Of a stretch of DNA of 64,000 bases, positions 9,681-20,949 are shown piece by piece. Made by a program: the position numbers and the translations under genes. The stretch spans positions 6,420,001 to 6,484,000 of the forward strand of contig OU452198.1 of the NCBI GenBank assembly GCA_911728435.2, given 5' to 3'. The stretch's first letter is position 1. The number at the start of each line of letters is the position of its first letter. The DNA comes from Apoderus coryli. Its lineage: Eukaryota; Arthropoda; Insecta; Coleoptera; Attelabidae. The notes under the pieces were generated by a model. That model was given only the letters and a program-made list of their open reading frames with translations, had not been told where the DNA came from and did not search any database.

Positions 9681-10915
9681 TTAAACCCTGTAACATATGA
9701 GTACAGTGGGTATATAAGTGGTCAAATAATTTTGGCGGTTTGTTGTGTTACAAATCGAATACTGTGATGGATGCTGATGACTATTCACCTATGAGCCCTG
9801 AAGCTTTCTATGGCAAACGTCACACAAGACTGCTCTTGATGAAGTTGAAAGTTCCAGTCACCAACATGCAGATATTGATCCCGCCTGATGTTGACACTCA
9901 AACCGATGAAGAAGACTTCGACGTGAATGATCTACCACATGATTTTCCGGCTCATCTACCTGGAGAAGTTGAGGTCCATTATGACAGTGATGAAGATAAT
10001 ATTCTATTGTCTGAATTTGTGACTAGAGCAGCTCAGAGATCTTCAAATCCTCCACAAACACAACAACAAAAAATTAAAACAGACAAAGAACCTGAACCAA
10101 CATGGACTGAAGATCTTATAAATTTAGAAATGTACAAAACCCATGGGTATAATGAGGTTCTAGGAGAAACATTTGAGAGACTCTTCGATGAGGAAATGTA
10201 CATATTGCAGAGTAGTCGATGTTATATGCTGCCCAAAAAATGATCACGATTTTTCTGTAACTGAAAAAGAAATCAAAGTGTTCTTAGGTATTCTGATGTT
10301 TAGTGGTTACCACAAGCTGCCGAGGGAGCGTTTGTTCTGGAGCTTATATGAGGATTTAGCAATACCGTGTATATCTTAGGCTGTCTCGAAATCGCTATTA
10401 TGAACTAAAAAAGTGCCTCCATTTTGTCGACAGTTCGAACCTGGATAAAAACGATAAACTGTATAAAGTTAGACCTCTAGATGCTCAATAAAAACTTTCA
10501 ACAGTGGGGAACTTTCCATCCTGATCTGTCTATAGATGAGGCAATGGTGGGGGAAAACTAGTGCGGTTCGGTTACAAAGAGTGGATGCTTTGCAGTTCGA
10601 CTAGATATTGTTACAACTTTGACGTTTATTGCGTTGCAAAACCATCCAGCGTTTTAACTAAGAGCCAAACGAAGTGCACATTACCCCTTGGATCTAAAGT
10701 TGTATTAGAACTTTTGGAATGTGTGGCTCAACCATCAGATCACACGGTACATACCTATATTGCCTGTCATTTGTACGTGGGACCTAAGATAGCTTGGAAA
10801 TTAAACTTTTTTTGTAGCCTAGGCGTGTAGTTTCATTTCAAAAAATATAATTTCGTCGCATCCTAATTCATGAGTATCATAGCTGTCACTTGTGCCCATT
10901 GTACTCATGTGAGTA
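9681..10915 (+). pseudogene. piggyBac-family transposase relic with terminal repeats
   Basis: Residues 1-167 of the forward ORF (9740-10243) form an acidic N-terminal part; its end and the overlapping frame at 10173-10379 give the start of the piggyBac transposase domain (KEIKVFLGILMFSGYHKLP). Further frames give RLSRNRYYELKKCLHF (about 10378-10425), LSIDEAMV with the first catalytic Asp near 10530, and RFGYKEWMLCSSTRYCYNFD (10561-10620). The usual GRHSAKQFIRGKP stretch is deleted and the second catalytic Asp block is unrecognisable. Ends support a real element: TTAA at 9681-9684 followed by ATATGAGTACAGTGGG, and the inverted CCCATTGTACTCAT near 10897-10910. At least three frameshifts make it inactive. 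Its right end nearly abuts the next Helentron-like copy. Confidence 0.85.
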
Positions 10916-10926
10916 CGCCTAGTTTT

Positions 10927-12580
10927 AGCTCTCCATATCATATATTATGTAATATAGATAACTTTGTGTCTTGGGTTGATCAGCAAATATTTTTGATTAA
11001 AACTCTTTTACGTTATGCCAAGCTTTCGATATATTTTTATATCTTCCTCGGGGCTACAAATATAAGTGTAAGCTAAGTATAAAGATATATAAAATTTAAA
11101 AATATGTTATCTATTAACTAGTCAGCAAAGACTACCACTCAACTTAATTATGTAATATATGTATATATGGAGACTATTAGTTTCATGAAAAAAAAATGTT
11201 TTTTAATTTCACCGGAAATACTTGTTTTTGGTCATTTTATACATAAATAAGAAGTTTTAAAAAAATTTCTGTCGGTCTGTGCATCTGTATCCACGAAAAC
11301 GCAAAAACCGCTTAACAGATTTTAATCAAATTTGGTACAAAAATACTATTGGCATGGCAAAGAGCTGATTAGATTTTGGGAAACATTGAAAGTAGGAAAG
11401 GGCTTTAAAAGAGGGTTCAAAAATTTAAAAAAAATCATAGTTCTTAAACTTATCCGAAATACTGCATAATTTTTTACGCATTTAAGTGAATAAACCTAGA
11501 ATATTTAACATAAAATATTATACCACAGGGGTCAAAACATAAAAAATATATATTTCCTAAACTTATTCGAAATATGGAATAATTTTTCATAGTTGTGATA
11601 GAATATAACCTAAAAAATGTTACATAAAGAATTGGTTCACACAGGCGTTCGAAAATGGTCTAAAAAGGGTCAAAAACGAAAAAAAAATGTTTCCCAAATA
11701 TACCAGAAAAATTGGCTAATCATATATAGTTTTGATATAAGATAACCTAAAAAATGCAGCATAAAACTTTTGTTTACATAAGCGTTCGTAAATAGTAGAA
11801 AAAGGGGTAAAATAAAAAAAAATTATAATGTAAAAAAATTAACATTGAGCGTAGGCAAGGGGTTTAAAAGAGGGTTCAAAAATTTAAAAAATCATAGTTC
11901 TTAAACATCCGAAATATTGAATAATTTTTGTGCGTTTAATTAAACATAACCTAAAATATTTAACCTAAACAATTAGACCACATTGACATTCGAAAATAGT
12001 GTAAAATGGGGTAAAAAGGTTAGAAAAAAACGAATTTCTTAAACATAGCAGAAATATTGAATAGTTATGTATAGCTTTGATAGAATATAACCTAAAAAAT
12101 GTGTTATAAATAACTTGTTTTCACAGGCGTTCGTAAATAGTGTAAAAGGGGTCAAAATAAAACATATATGCTTCCTAAACTTATTCGGAATACGGAATAA
12201 TTTTTCGTAGTTGTGATAGAATATAACCTAAAAATGTTACATAAATGAACTCGTTCACACAGGCGTTCGAAAAATGTTTTTCCAAATATAACAGAAAAAT
12301 TGGCTACTTATATTATTATCGTAAATAGTAGAAACGGGGGCAAAATAAATTTTATAATAAAACTAAAAAAATCAATTATTTTGCGTACAAGAACTTGGCC
12401 TAGAAGATCTGAAATATAAAATATGTACGTATAAATAGTTCCTCCAAAGAGAAGAAAAATGAACAAAACCCGATACTTAAAAAAAATAGCTGATGTCTAA
12501 AACAAAACAAAAATTTATTAAATTTAGATAGACTTTTAAACTTAAATATGGAGAGCTATTCGTGCATCGAGGGCAACAGT
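10927..12580 (+). mobile_element. Helentron-like non-autonomous element, copy B
   Basis: The 5' end AGCTCTCCATATCATATAT and the 3' end ATATGGAGAGCTATTCGTGC (12545-12565), followed by ATCGAGGGCAACAG, match copy C at 52994-54909. The interior contains the GAAAACGCAAAAACC block and several sub-repeats with GGCGTTCG. The tetranucleotide run is nearly lost here (GTCGGTCTGTGCATC near 11270). The final CTAG seen in copy C is missing. An unrelated 190-bp insertion interrupts the 5' end. No protein is encoded. Confidence 0.7.
10957..11146 (-). mobile_element. Short insertion with 13-bp target duplication, hammerhead-like motif
   Basis: ATTATGTAATATA occurs at 10944-10956 and again at 11147-11159, flanking 190 bp that the other Helentron-like copies lack. 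This is a target-site duplication. On the reverse strand the insert contains CCCCGAGGAAGATATA, a loop, and TATATCGAAAGCTTGGC (11021-11053). That is the same arrangement (GA-GA, stem, CGAAA) as the hammerhead-like motifs elsewhere in the window, in a more degenerate form. It may be a 5'-truncated Penelope-like end; no coding sequence confirms this. Confidence 0.6.
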
Positions 12581-13487
12581 TTACTTTCCTTTCATATTTC
12601 AAATATTTTGAAAATTAAATTTTTTCTGTGTCATAGGAATACAACTCTTTAAATAAACATAATTTATATTGATTTTTTTTTCACAAAAAAACTTCCATGG
12701 GTATAAATGGGTTAATGCACTCAAATTCATGAAAGTCCTCAAGGAACTCAACATGTACAAGCTTTTGCATATGTTTTTCCAAGTCAATGTACTAAAGTAG
12801 CATAACTTGTTCTCGTTGTTTGTTGTTGTAGTAGTGAAAATGTCCCGCTGCACGTCTATGCATAGACATCAGAACGACCTATCATGTAGCTAGAATGTCA
12901 CGTCACATTTGTTCACATTCTATTTTAATTAATTTGGTTAATTAAACTATCATTTACTAAAAGCGAATTAGCATATAAGAAACTACAGGTGGCGTAAAGT
13001 TGTTTGTTTTAAATTGCTATACATACTTTCAAATATGCGAAGAGAAAAAAATTATTATAGAAATATACATAGATAAGTACATTTAAAAAAAAAAACTGTA
13101 TATTTTAATGTTTATTTTACATATATGAACAGCTCCATACTAGTATGTCGAGGATAATATTATTATATGCTTTTATATATTATCTTCTATCAATTATTTG
13201 CAATCTGCAGTATCAAACCGGAAAATCTTTCTTCATTGGCAAAAGAAGTGTAACTGATCTACCATATAGAATGATGTTATAATTCTTCAAGACACAGTGT
13301 TCATTTTATAATAAAAATCCTGTTGGGCGACTAAAAACAAATACATAACGTTAAAACAAGCATATTATAGCGATTTTGCATTGTATCACCAAAAATCCGG
13401 AACTAAACACCAGGCGATTAGAGGCATCAATGAGTATTTGCCTTTCCAAAATCATCGACAGACAAGGTAATATGCTCACAATATAAA
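12581..13487. other. Unassigned AT-rich DNA
   Basis: No gene recognised. The reverse ORF at 12599-12853 (84 codons) has a clean composition but no motif I know; it may be a remnant of an element continuing from the Helentron-like copy. Nothing else stands out. Confidence 0.45.
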
Positions 13488-13489
13488 TA

Positions 13490-14684
13490 CAGGGTGTTTC
13501 AGAAAGACATGTGCAAAATTTGTGAGCGAATTTGGGACATCTACTCATGAAAAAAACCTAAATTGTAATTTTTCGAAAAGTCCTTATTTACAAACATACA
13601 GGGTGTTAAAGATGACTGCCTGAGGATGATTTTTTGAAATATTTTCGAAACGAGTTAAGTAGTTGTAGTAGTTGTAGTAACCAAATGTAGCATATTTATT
13701 CACCTAGTTAAATGTCGTAAAGTGACATGAAATTGAATAAAAAGGATGACCATAGGCGGGTAAACGGGGGGGACCCTTGCCTTAATTATAACCTAACTTT
13801 TTTTCCTTGTGATTTTTATTCATTTTGTGTCAAAAATGTGATTAAATAAAGTTTTCTACATAAAAAAGGCATACTTCTTTTTTCTCGAAAAACTTAAAGG
13901 TTTTCGAGACATTCGAGTTTGAAAATTTTAGAACAAAACTGGTCCTTAGTACAAAGCATTAATAACATTTTTCTACAACTGTCAAAAAAGAGTGACATTT
14001 TTTCACCACTTTTAATGTCACAAATGATATTTCGCAAACGAAATATCTGCAGTTGTAGAAAAAATGTTGTATGTAATATGTGTGCGAAGAAATTTCGCGC
14101 ATTCAACAGATATTTTGACTCAGCTGCGCATCGTCAAAATAAATTTCTGTCTCAATGCGCGAAATTCTCCTTCGCACACTTATTACATAAATAACTATTT
14201 GGAAAACTTTTCGTTAGCAAACTGTATTTTAATAATTTTATTAATGCTGTTTACTAAGGACCAGTTTTGTCCTAAAATTTTCAAACTCGAATTTATCGAA
14301 AACCTTTAAGTTTTTCGAGAAAAAAGAAGTATGCCTTTTTTATGTAGAAAACTTTATTTTATCACATTTTTGACACAAAATGAATAAAAATCACAAGGAA
14401 AAAAGTTAGGTTATAATTAAGGCAAGAGTCCCCCCCGTTTACCCGCCTATGGTCATCTTTGTTATTCAATTTCATGTCAGTTTGCGGAATTTAACTAGGT
14501 GAATAAATATGCTACATTTGGTTAATTCTTCTTCACTCGTTTCGAAAATATTTCAAAAAAATCGTCCTCAGGCAGTCATCACATCAATAAGGAGTTTTCG
14601 AAAAATTACAATTTAGGTTCTTTTCATGATTAGATGTCCCCAATTCGCTCACAAATTTTGGCCATGTCTTTCTGAAACACCCTG
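13490..14684. mobile_element. 1.2-kb foldback element with CAGGGTGTTTC ends
   Basis: It starts CAGGGTGTTTCAGAAAGACA and ends with the inverted TCTTTCTGAAACACCCTG. The arms remain inverted copies for roughly 500 bp each, including the distinctive GGCGGGTAAACG tract at about 13756 and its complement near 14437. The core (14080-14180) has a second inverted repeat built on GTGCGAAGAAATTTCGCGCA. Partial copies lie at 37121-37683 and 46170-46375. The open frames inside (13894-14309) are mirror-image shadows of the palindrome, not genes. It is non-autonomous; the CAGGGTG end suggests mobilisation by a Tc1/mariner-like transposase. Confidence 0.75.
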
Positions 14685-14702
14685 GATAATACAACCAAAA
14701 TA

Positions 14703-15132
14703 TACAGGGTGAGTCACCCTAGATGCGACGGTGAACTGTGGCAAAACTATTCAGATTTTTTAAATCCTTTCGTCTGATTTCATAGACCCATTAGCACTAT
14801 ATTTACATTATCCCGTAGCATATCAAAATTGCGTTTTTTTAAATGGAAGTCCCTACATATTTTCGAATCAGACATCTTTGATATAAGGTTTGTTTGCTCT
14901 AAAATGCATAGTTAACTAGATATTAATTTTAAAAGTCAAAAACATGCCCCATTATAAGCCATTTTTTATAGTTACGCCAATGCGTTTTGCAAATAGTAGG
15001 TATTTCATAAGATGTACAATATCCTGAAGTAAAATAATACATCGCCAATTCGAAAGGCTATCCATTATACAGGGTGATTACATTTTGCAAACCCATAAAA
15101 ATCTTGATTTTTTCAAACGGCACACCCTGTAT
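14703..15132. mobile_element. MITE-like element with TACAGGGTG ends
   Basis: TACAGGGTGAGTCACCCT opens the stretch and GGCACACCCTGTATA closes it, with a further internal TACAGGGTGATTAC at about 15069. There is no coding sequence. The ends match the short terminal motif shared by many other repeats in the window. Confidence 0.5.
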
Positions 15133-15605
15133 ATTAGCTGATTATTAAAAAGCCGACTTTCTAACGGTTCAAAAAATACCATAAAATTCATTGCTTTAAT
15201 AACAATTTTTTTTTATAAAAATTGGTATAAACACAAATTAACTTGCTATGCTACTTTTACGTATTGTCACAAACAACGATTATAATAATAAGAAGGACGT
15301 GTAGTGCAAAATCAGGGGCGTAGTGATGCCGTGACGGGCCTGTGTTCCAAGGAATTTCCGGGCCCACCCCCTCACCGCCATACCCAAAGTACCAATATTT
15401 ATACGTTTATTAAGAAATCAACCAAACTTAACCAAAGCACAAAAATATAAAAACTAAAAAATCTAAGTACATGCTATTTTTTAAACCACGCAAAATAGAG
15501 AGTTTATTAAATTAGAAAAAAGTTGCAGTTTTTGATGCCTATTTAATATCTCTTTACTACGTCGGCAAATTCTTTTTAGTTTCTGAAATACAGAGTGATT
15601 TGCCG

Positions 15606-16067
15606 AATTTTATGAATTGATATTACTTTAATTATTGCGATGTTGTTTATGGGCCTTGTCTGAATAGTTTTGATAAAAACAGAATACAACGTATTCAAAA
15701 ATGTTGTCTAAGATATATTTATGGTATCCGTAAGTACGAGCCTGTCTCTCACAAACTTAAGGCTGCTCACTGGCTGAATATGGAGAATAGGAGAAAATTG
15801 CACTTAGCTTGTTTATTTTTTTCGATAATATTGTTTAAAAGACCTCCGTATTTGTACAATAAAATTGGTTTTAGATCCGATGTGCATACGCTAAATTTAA
15901 GATTCAAAGGACTCCTAACTCCTCCTCCTCATCGAAGTGCACTTTTCCTGAGATCATTTACTTATAATATTTATGCTGTATATAACAATTTGCCTGCACA
16001 TTTAAAAACATTGAGTTCTGCGCGTTTCAGGGACTCTTATCGGAGTCTACTTTTACTGTTATAAATA
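15606..16067 (+). pseudogene. LINE reverse transcriptase C-terminal fragment
   Basis: A single frame without ATG start runs from about 15612 (YFNYCDVVYGPCLNS) through RIQRIQKCCLRYIYG, HKLKAAHWLNMENRRKLHLA and RSFTYNIYAVYNNLP to a stop at 16065. This is the thumb and C-terminal region of CR1/Jockey-type LINE reverse transcriptases (CDVVYG, RIQ...CLR and YNNLP are typical blocks). The catalytic palm is absent upstream. An AT-rich 3' untranslated stretch follows to about 16300. It is a 5'-truncated insertion with its last 150 codons unusually intact. Confidence 0.75.
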
Positions 16068-16399
16068 GTTTTAAGTATCACCTATTAACCTGTGTAAAAT
16101 TGTGTAATTGTATAACAGAAAGGAAAGGACCGCATTTTTTTTTCTTAATCATATACTGCTGACTGTCTGGTTTATGTATTTATTGGAACTGAATAGTTTT
16201 ATTTTTATTTTTTTGTATAATTTCTATGAGTATCTACATTCTTTTGGTTTGGAAATTTAATTATTGAGATTTATCTGAATTTGACCACCTTGTATAATAA
16301 CTAGAAGGTAATAGACAAAAAACCCTACAATTTTTGTATTTAAAGATTTTTCCAACTTTTATAGATCAGACTGTGGGTGGGGTGCAGAATATAAACAAA

Positions 16400-17365
16400 C
16401 CCCTGTACAGGGTGGCTCGAATTAGAGCCTCATCATTGAGACCTCGAAAACCTAAAGAGATACAAGGTGGGTTAAATTGAGACAAAGTTGCGCATGTATA
16501 AGCCGTTTCGAAAGTTGTAAGATTCCAATTAGTTCTGGAGATATTCGGGGAAAAAACAAAATTTTAGTAAATGGTATTATTTTGTTCCTGGCTCCATTTG
16601 TCACTTTTTCCGTTCTATCCAATCATGTTAAAACTTTGGGCATCCGACGTTTCCTGTTCCTCAGCATCCATATCATCTACTTTGTTGTAAATACGGATCT
16701 GTTTTTTAGAATCTGTAAGCATTTTTTATTACGAATCCAACAAACTATAACACATTATGTTTATTACGACGTTTCGTGGTTTTCATGACCAACAGCAGGC
16801 AATCTTCAGATACGACTCTGCATTTCTAACAATATTCTAAAAAATATCCAAGGGAAATTATCAATTTTTATTTATAATAGACTAGTTCAACAAAAAACAA
16901 ATAATTTCATAATTAACAATAAATAAGTGAGCAAGTTTCAATATAGCCCTCTGGACTGTTCTTCTTAGAATGGCTTTCACTTCGGGAATCAAATTTTGAA
17001 GTAGGATTTGAAGGCCACGTGGTTTACTTTGATGCAGACGATTTTTTTAGTAACCCCCATAAAAAGTAATCCATGGGATTAAGATCTGGGCTGTTAGTTG
17101 TGTTGTCAAGCAGGTCCGTATTTAAAAAAAAAACAAAGTTGATGAGGATGAGACAATGTGAATGTGCAATTGATTTTAAAATTCGTTCGTAAATAAGACC
17201 AGGGAAAAAAATGATATGATTTACTAAAATTTCGTATTTTTCCGAATATCTCCAAAACTAATCAGAATCTTACAACTTTCGAAATGGCCAATTGGTAGGC
17301 TCATACATCCGTAACTTTGCCTCAATTTAACCCACCTTGTATCTCTTTCAGGTTTTGAGATCCAT
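16400..17365. mobile_element. Foldback element with CAGGGTGG left end
   Basis: Bases about 16445-16590 and 17224-17360 are inverted copies; each contains GATACAAGGTGGGTTAAAT, TTTCGAAAGTTGTAAGATT and GGAGATATTCGG on one strand or the other. The left end begins TACAGGGTGGCTCG (about 16406), while the right end lacks the matching motif. Immediately to the right, on the reverse strand, lies ATCACCACTGATGAGTCATGG, a string shared with the hammerhead units at 1.4 and 1.7 kb. The 103-codon forward ORF inside has no known motif. Confidence 0.55.
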
Positions 17366-18030
17366 GACTCATCAGTGGTGATCAGTCGGTGTAGGTTTCT
17401 CCTATCAATGTGGTATACAATTTGGGTCATCCTATATACACATACTTTCACAATAAATATTTTGTTCATCCTATGCAATAGATAAATTTTTATCCATTCT
17501 TATTCTGTGGTTTACCATCGTAGGAGGCGGTGCTGTGCCAAATTGGCGTCGATCCTAGACGGCGCGGCGTGGAAAATTTTGTTTTACACGCATGCAGAAC
17601 CAACTATGTATAATTCGATGATAATAGCTGTAAAACTTACGGTGCAACGTTTTTCTTTTGTATTCTTTTTGTTGTAGACATAATACACAAGAGATTCGAG
17701 AGAATAGGTGTAGGTGCGATACAGCGGAGTTTTACCACTCTAAAGCAGAAATAAATTGCTTAGATTTGTTTTTAATTTAATATTTTAAATTATTCAGCGA
17801 CTCTAACCTGAAATTGACCTAATTTCATTAGGTAGAAAATTAAGAAGGTACTCTTTAGCAGTATAGTGAGGGCCAAAAGTTATGCCCCTTTTATGAAAAA
17901 CGAAAAGTATTGAGATCGGGAATTAATTCATTTTCATGAACTATGATGTAATGCCTCTAGCAATAAACTATGATCTGCCTTATAAAACTTTGTTTCCCAG
18001 CAGAGACCAATGCATCTTGCATAGGAGGAG
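17366..18030. other. Mostly unassigned DNA
   Basis: Apart from the reverse-strand mariner- or hammerhead-like string at about 17366-17390, I recognise nothing here. A GC-rich patch (GGCGTCGATCCTAGACGGCG, about 17543) stands out from the AT-rich background but has no open frame. Confidence 0.4.
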
Positions 18031-18190
18031 TTGCGAAGCTCGGACTATTGCTGGTTTACTGATCGCTCAAAGAGAAACTCAGGTACAGGTGCCGGAGTTT
18101 ATGGAAGCAGACCAAAGACAAACATTTCACAATGTCTGATAGGTTCTCATGCTACTGTGTTCCAGCCAGAAGTCCTGGTGATTGATCTGA
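18031..18190 (+). pseudogene. LINE RNase H domain scrap
   Basis: The frame reads CWFTDRSKRNSGTGAGVYG, then LIGSHATVFQPEVLVI. In RNase H domains of I/R1-type LINEs these are the FTDGSK block with the first catalytic Asp and the VFQAEV block with the catalytic Glu. Here Gly of TDGSK is Arg and Ala of QAE is Pro, and sequence after VLVI is unrelated. It is a short inactive fragment, similar in family to the reverse-strand relic at 20.95-21.9 kb. Confidence 0.65.
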
Positions 18191-18339
18191 GTGCGCAGGA
18201 CCTAATCCACTATGTTTTCTACAGTTTTGAATATTTACACGATGCATATTCTTCAATTGAAAAACTCATTTTAATTTAGAAAAAAACATTCGCAATATTA
18301 AAAACAACTACGAAATAATAAAACAATTTTAAGTAATTT

Positions 18340-18780
18340 AAATTTGTTGCTGTCAAAGGTTTTTTTATTGTTACGACATTCGTTTTCCATGGCAACTTTG
18401 ATTTTTCATTTGGTTTTCTGGTAAACGTTATTTTGATTTAAATCTACCATTAACTGGCAATTTATCGGTTTCCATAAAACTGGTACAAATCACAACATCG
18501 ACGTAATTAACTTTTTTGTAGCTTAAAAGTTGGTCTTTTTAAAAAAGTAATAATTTAAAATAATGAAGCTTGTCAAAGCTGTCTTGAATTAATTTATGTG
18601 TAAAATTTACCCAAATGCCCTCTATATCTACACCAATGAAAGCCTAAATAATGCAGATAATTTTGAGGTTATCGGTCCCCAAATGCATGTAAAATTTTTT
18701 CAAAATCGGTTAGCTAATTTTTGAGAAATTAACAAAAAAGTTAATTTGACCACTAAATTTGGACACCCTGTATCTCCATA
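18340..18780 (+). repeat. 3' end of a DD41D-type transposon family
   Basis: The stretch containing AATCTACCATTAACT, ATTTATCGGTTTCCATAAAA and CAACATCGACGTAATTAACT recurs at 23695-23860, downstream of transposase sequence. Both copies end in GGACACCCTGTAT (here about 18762, there about 24083). This copy has no coding part and looks like a 3' terminal remnant or MITE derived from that transposon. Confidence 0.6.
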
Positions 18781-18844
18781 GCGAAGCAATTGCGCGCATG
18801 AGTTCAACGGCAAAAAATCCTTAAATTTATTTCAGGAATCTCCA

Positions 18845-19826
18845 GTTTTCGTTTGTTGCAACCATAATGAATCACCCTGTATAAAATTAATTATTAATAC
18901 AGGGTTTGAAGGATAGTTTTAAGATTTTGCAGAATAGTATTGAGCATCTCGAGCGCTGAAATCAGAATTTCAATTTGGTTGTGGATTTTGTAGTGTGTCA
19001 AGTCAAGCATTGGACCGTGCCTTGTTTGTACACTCGAGTAGGAAATGGTCATTTTCACACTATTCTTTTTCTACAATTGTTTTAATGCTTTTAATTAATT
19101 AAACATCATAATAAAAATAAATTAAACATCATAACTTTTAGGAAAATATTTGTTTTTCGAAACTTACCTATACTCGCCCGGTTGGCGTAAGCCTAAATAC
19201 GATGAGTGTTAAACTGTCACTATCACTGTTTTTCATAATATAAATAGCTTTGACACTTTCGAAATTAGCGAAATAACTTAATAATAAACTGTCAATTTGA
19301 TTTAATTGTATTGTCGGCATTACTATGGTGATTTTTCATAACCGATGCTACTGTCATTAGCAAGGTCAAAACTTTTGGCAAAATTATGCCGTTCCACTCA
19401 TTGAATGGTTACTAATTGTGAACACCATGTGCAACTTAAAAGAAGATTGTTTTCATCAATAAGTTGACATGAAAACTACTTATCTGCAGCCTGTTTTTCC
19501 TGTTCCTGTTTTTCTTCAAATTCACCAGATATCAAAATATTAATTTTTTAAGAAGGCTCCACATTTGCACAAATTGATGATTTTTGTGGAAACCGTAAGA
19601 GAGGAAGCCCTAAAACTAATAGCATTTATTTTTCAGGGACTATCAAAAGACCCCGTTAAATCTAAAAAAAAACATAACTTTATATTTTGGGGGCCACTCT
19701 GTATATTTGCAATGTTTTTAAAAATGTGGGTGTAGTAGTTCTACATATTATGACCCCACTGAAGAAAAAATTAAATTTGGTACAGGTATAGAGTAAACGA
19801 ACGCGTCTTTCTAGACTTACCTTGTA
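18845..19826. other. Unassigned DNA with scattered CACCCTGTAT motifs
   Basis: ATCACCCTGTATAAA near 18873 and ATACAGGGTTTGAAGG near 18897 lie almost back to back, suggesting the ends of two adjacent MITEs. No gene is seen in the rest. Confidence 0.4.
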
Positions 19827-20531
19827 TACAGTGTGTCCAAGATAATAATGGGATAGCATTGCAATCTTGAAAACGATAGGCGTTACAATATCAGTTAAAT
19901 TAAAGAAAAATCGTACAATTTAAACACCTTTTTATGGTGTTTTCAAAAGTAAACTAACTTTAGCCGTTTTTGAGAATTTTTGGAAAAAAACGATTTTTTG
20001 CGATTTTAGTTTTTATTTAGTTCTGACATTATTTTTACAAATATGAAAAAATTAAAAGCACTTCCTCATTGTTACTTTTTGTGGGCAAAAAGGTAGCGTT
20101 TACAAATTTTCACTACAACGTTTGGTTTTTGAAAAACCATCATCAACTTCGTTTTTTTAAATACGGCCCTAGATTTTTTATTTTTAAATTTAAAGCCATT
20201 TTCAATTCAAAAATAGGTGGTATACCACACTTCATCGTTTCAACAATATTTCAGTATTTTTAGCTGTTATTTAAACTTATTCAAGAAAAATCGCCATAAT
20301 TTGGCACTTAACTGACTGAGTGCAGAATAGTAGGTTTTGCAAAAACATTATTTCGTCGTTACTGACAAATTAGTTATTATTGTTTGACAATTTATTTCTC
20401 TCTCAGTACAACATTTTATTCTGTACGCAGTTTTCGAAATTTAATTGAAATTTTTGTGCTTTATTATGAACGTCTTTCTCAGATGAATGTTTTACGCAAA
20501 ATAAGTGCCAAACTATCTTGGACACAGTGTA
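19827..20531. mobile_element. MITE with ACAGTGTGTCCAAGATA ends
   Basis: TACAGTGTGTCCAAGATA at the left is matched by the inverted TATCTTGGACACAGTGTA at the right, giving 705 bp with terminal repeats differing at one position. The interior contains CTTTTTATGGTGTTTTC, AACCATCATCAACTTCG and TCTCAGATGAATGTTTTACG. Related partial copies lie at 29730-30115, 47545-48210 and 61048-61355. The 64- and 68-codon ORFs inside it are incidental. Confidence 0.75.
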
Positions 20532-20949
20532 TAGTTTTTCCAAAACAATTTTAAGAAATATTAAAACAATAACAAATTTTTTTATGTAAACTAAAATGAT
20601 AAAGATCAATTTATTAATGACTATTTGTTTTCGTTGGAATTCTTTCTATTATATAATCGGATAGGCAGAATGTAGATTCTTTGTATGATATTTTACATTG
20701 ATCACATTAATTTTCTTTAAATTTTTAAAATGTTTGCCTACATTTTTTTTCTATTGAATAACGACCTCTAAAAACCAACATTTAATTAAATCGAATTTAT
20801 AGTTAAATTCCTCAAATACAAGGGCTTAGATGATATTCAAATATTAACAATACATTTTTTTTTACACAATATGTTGTTAGAAGAAAAATTTCTGAACAAA
20901 CATGTTTCGGAACGCGTTCATTTCATGGTCAGTGAATAACAGAAGATAT

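Noticed and set aside
13894..14309. Overlapping ORFs on both strands (70-91 codons)
   Set aside because: They lie in the foldback element and mirror each other because of the palindrome; no motif or start context supports a gene.
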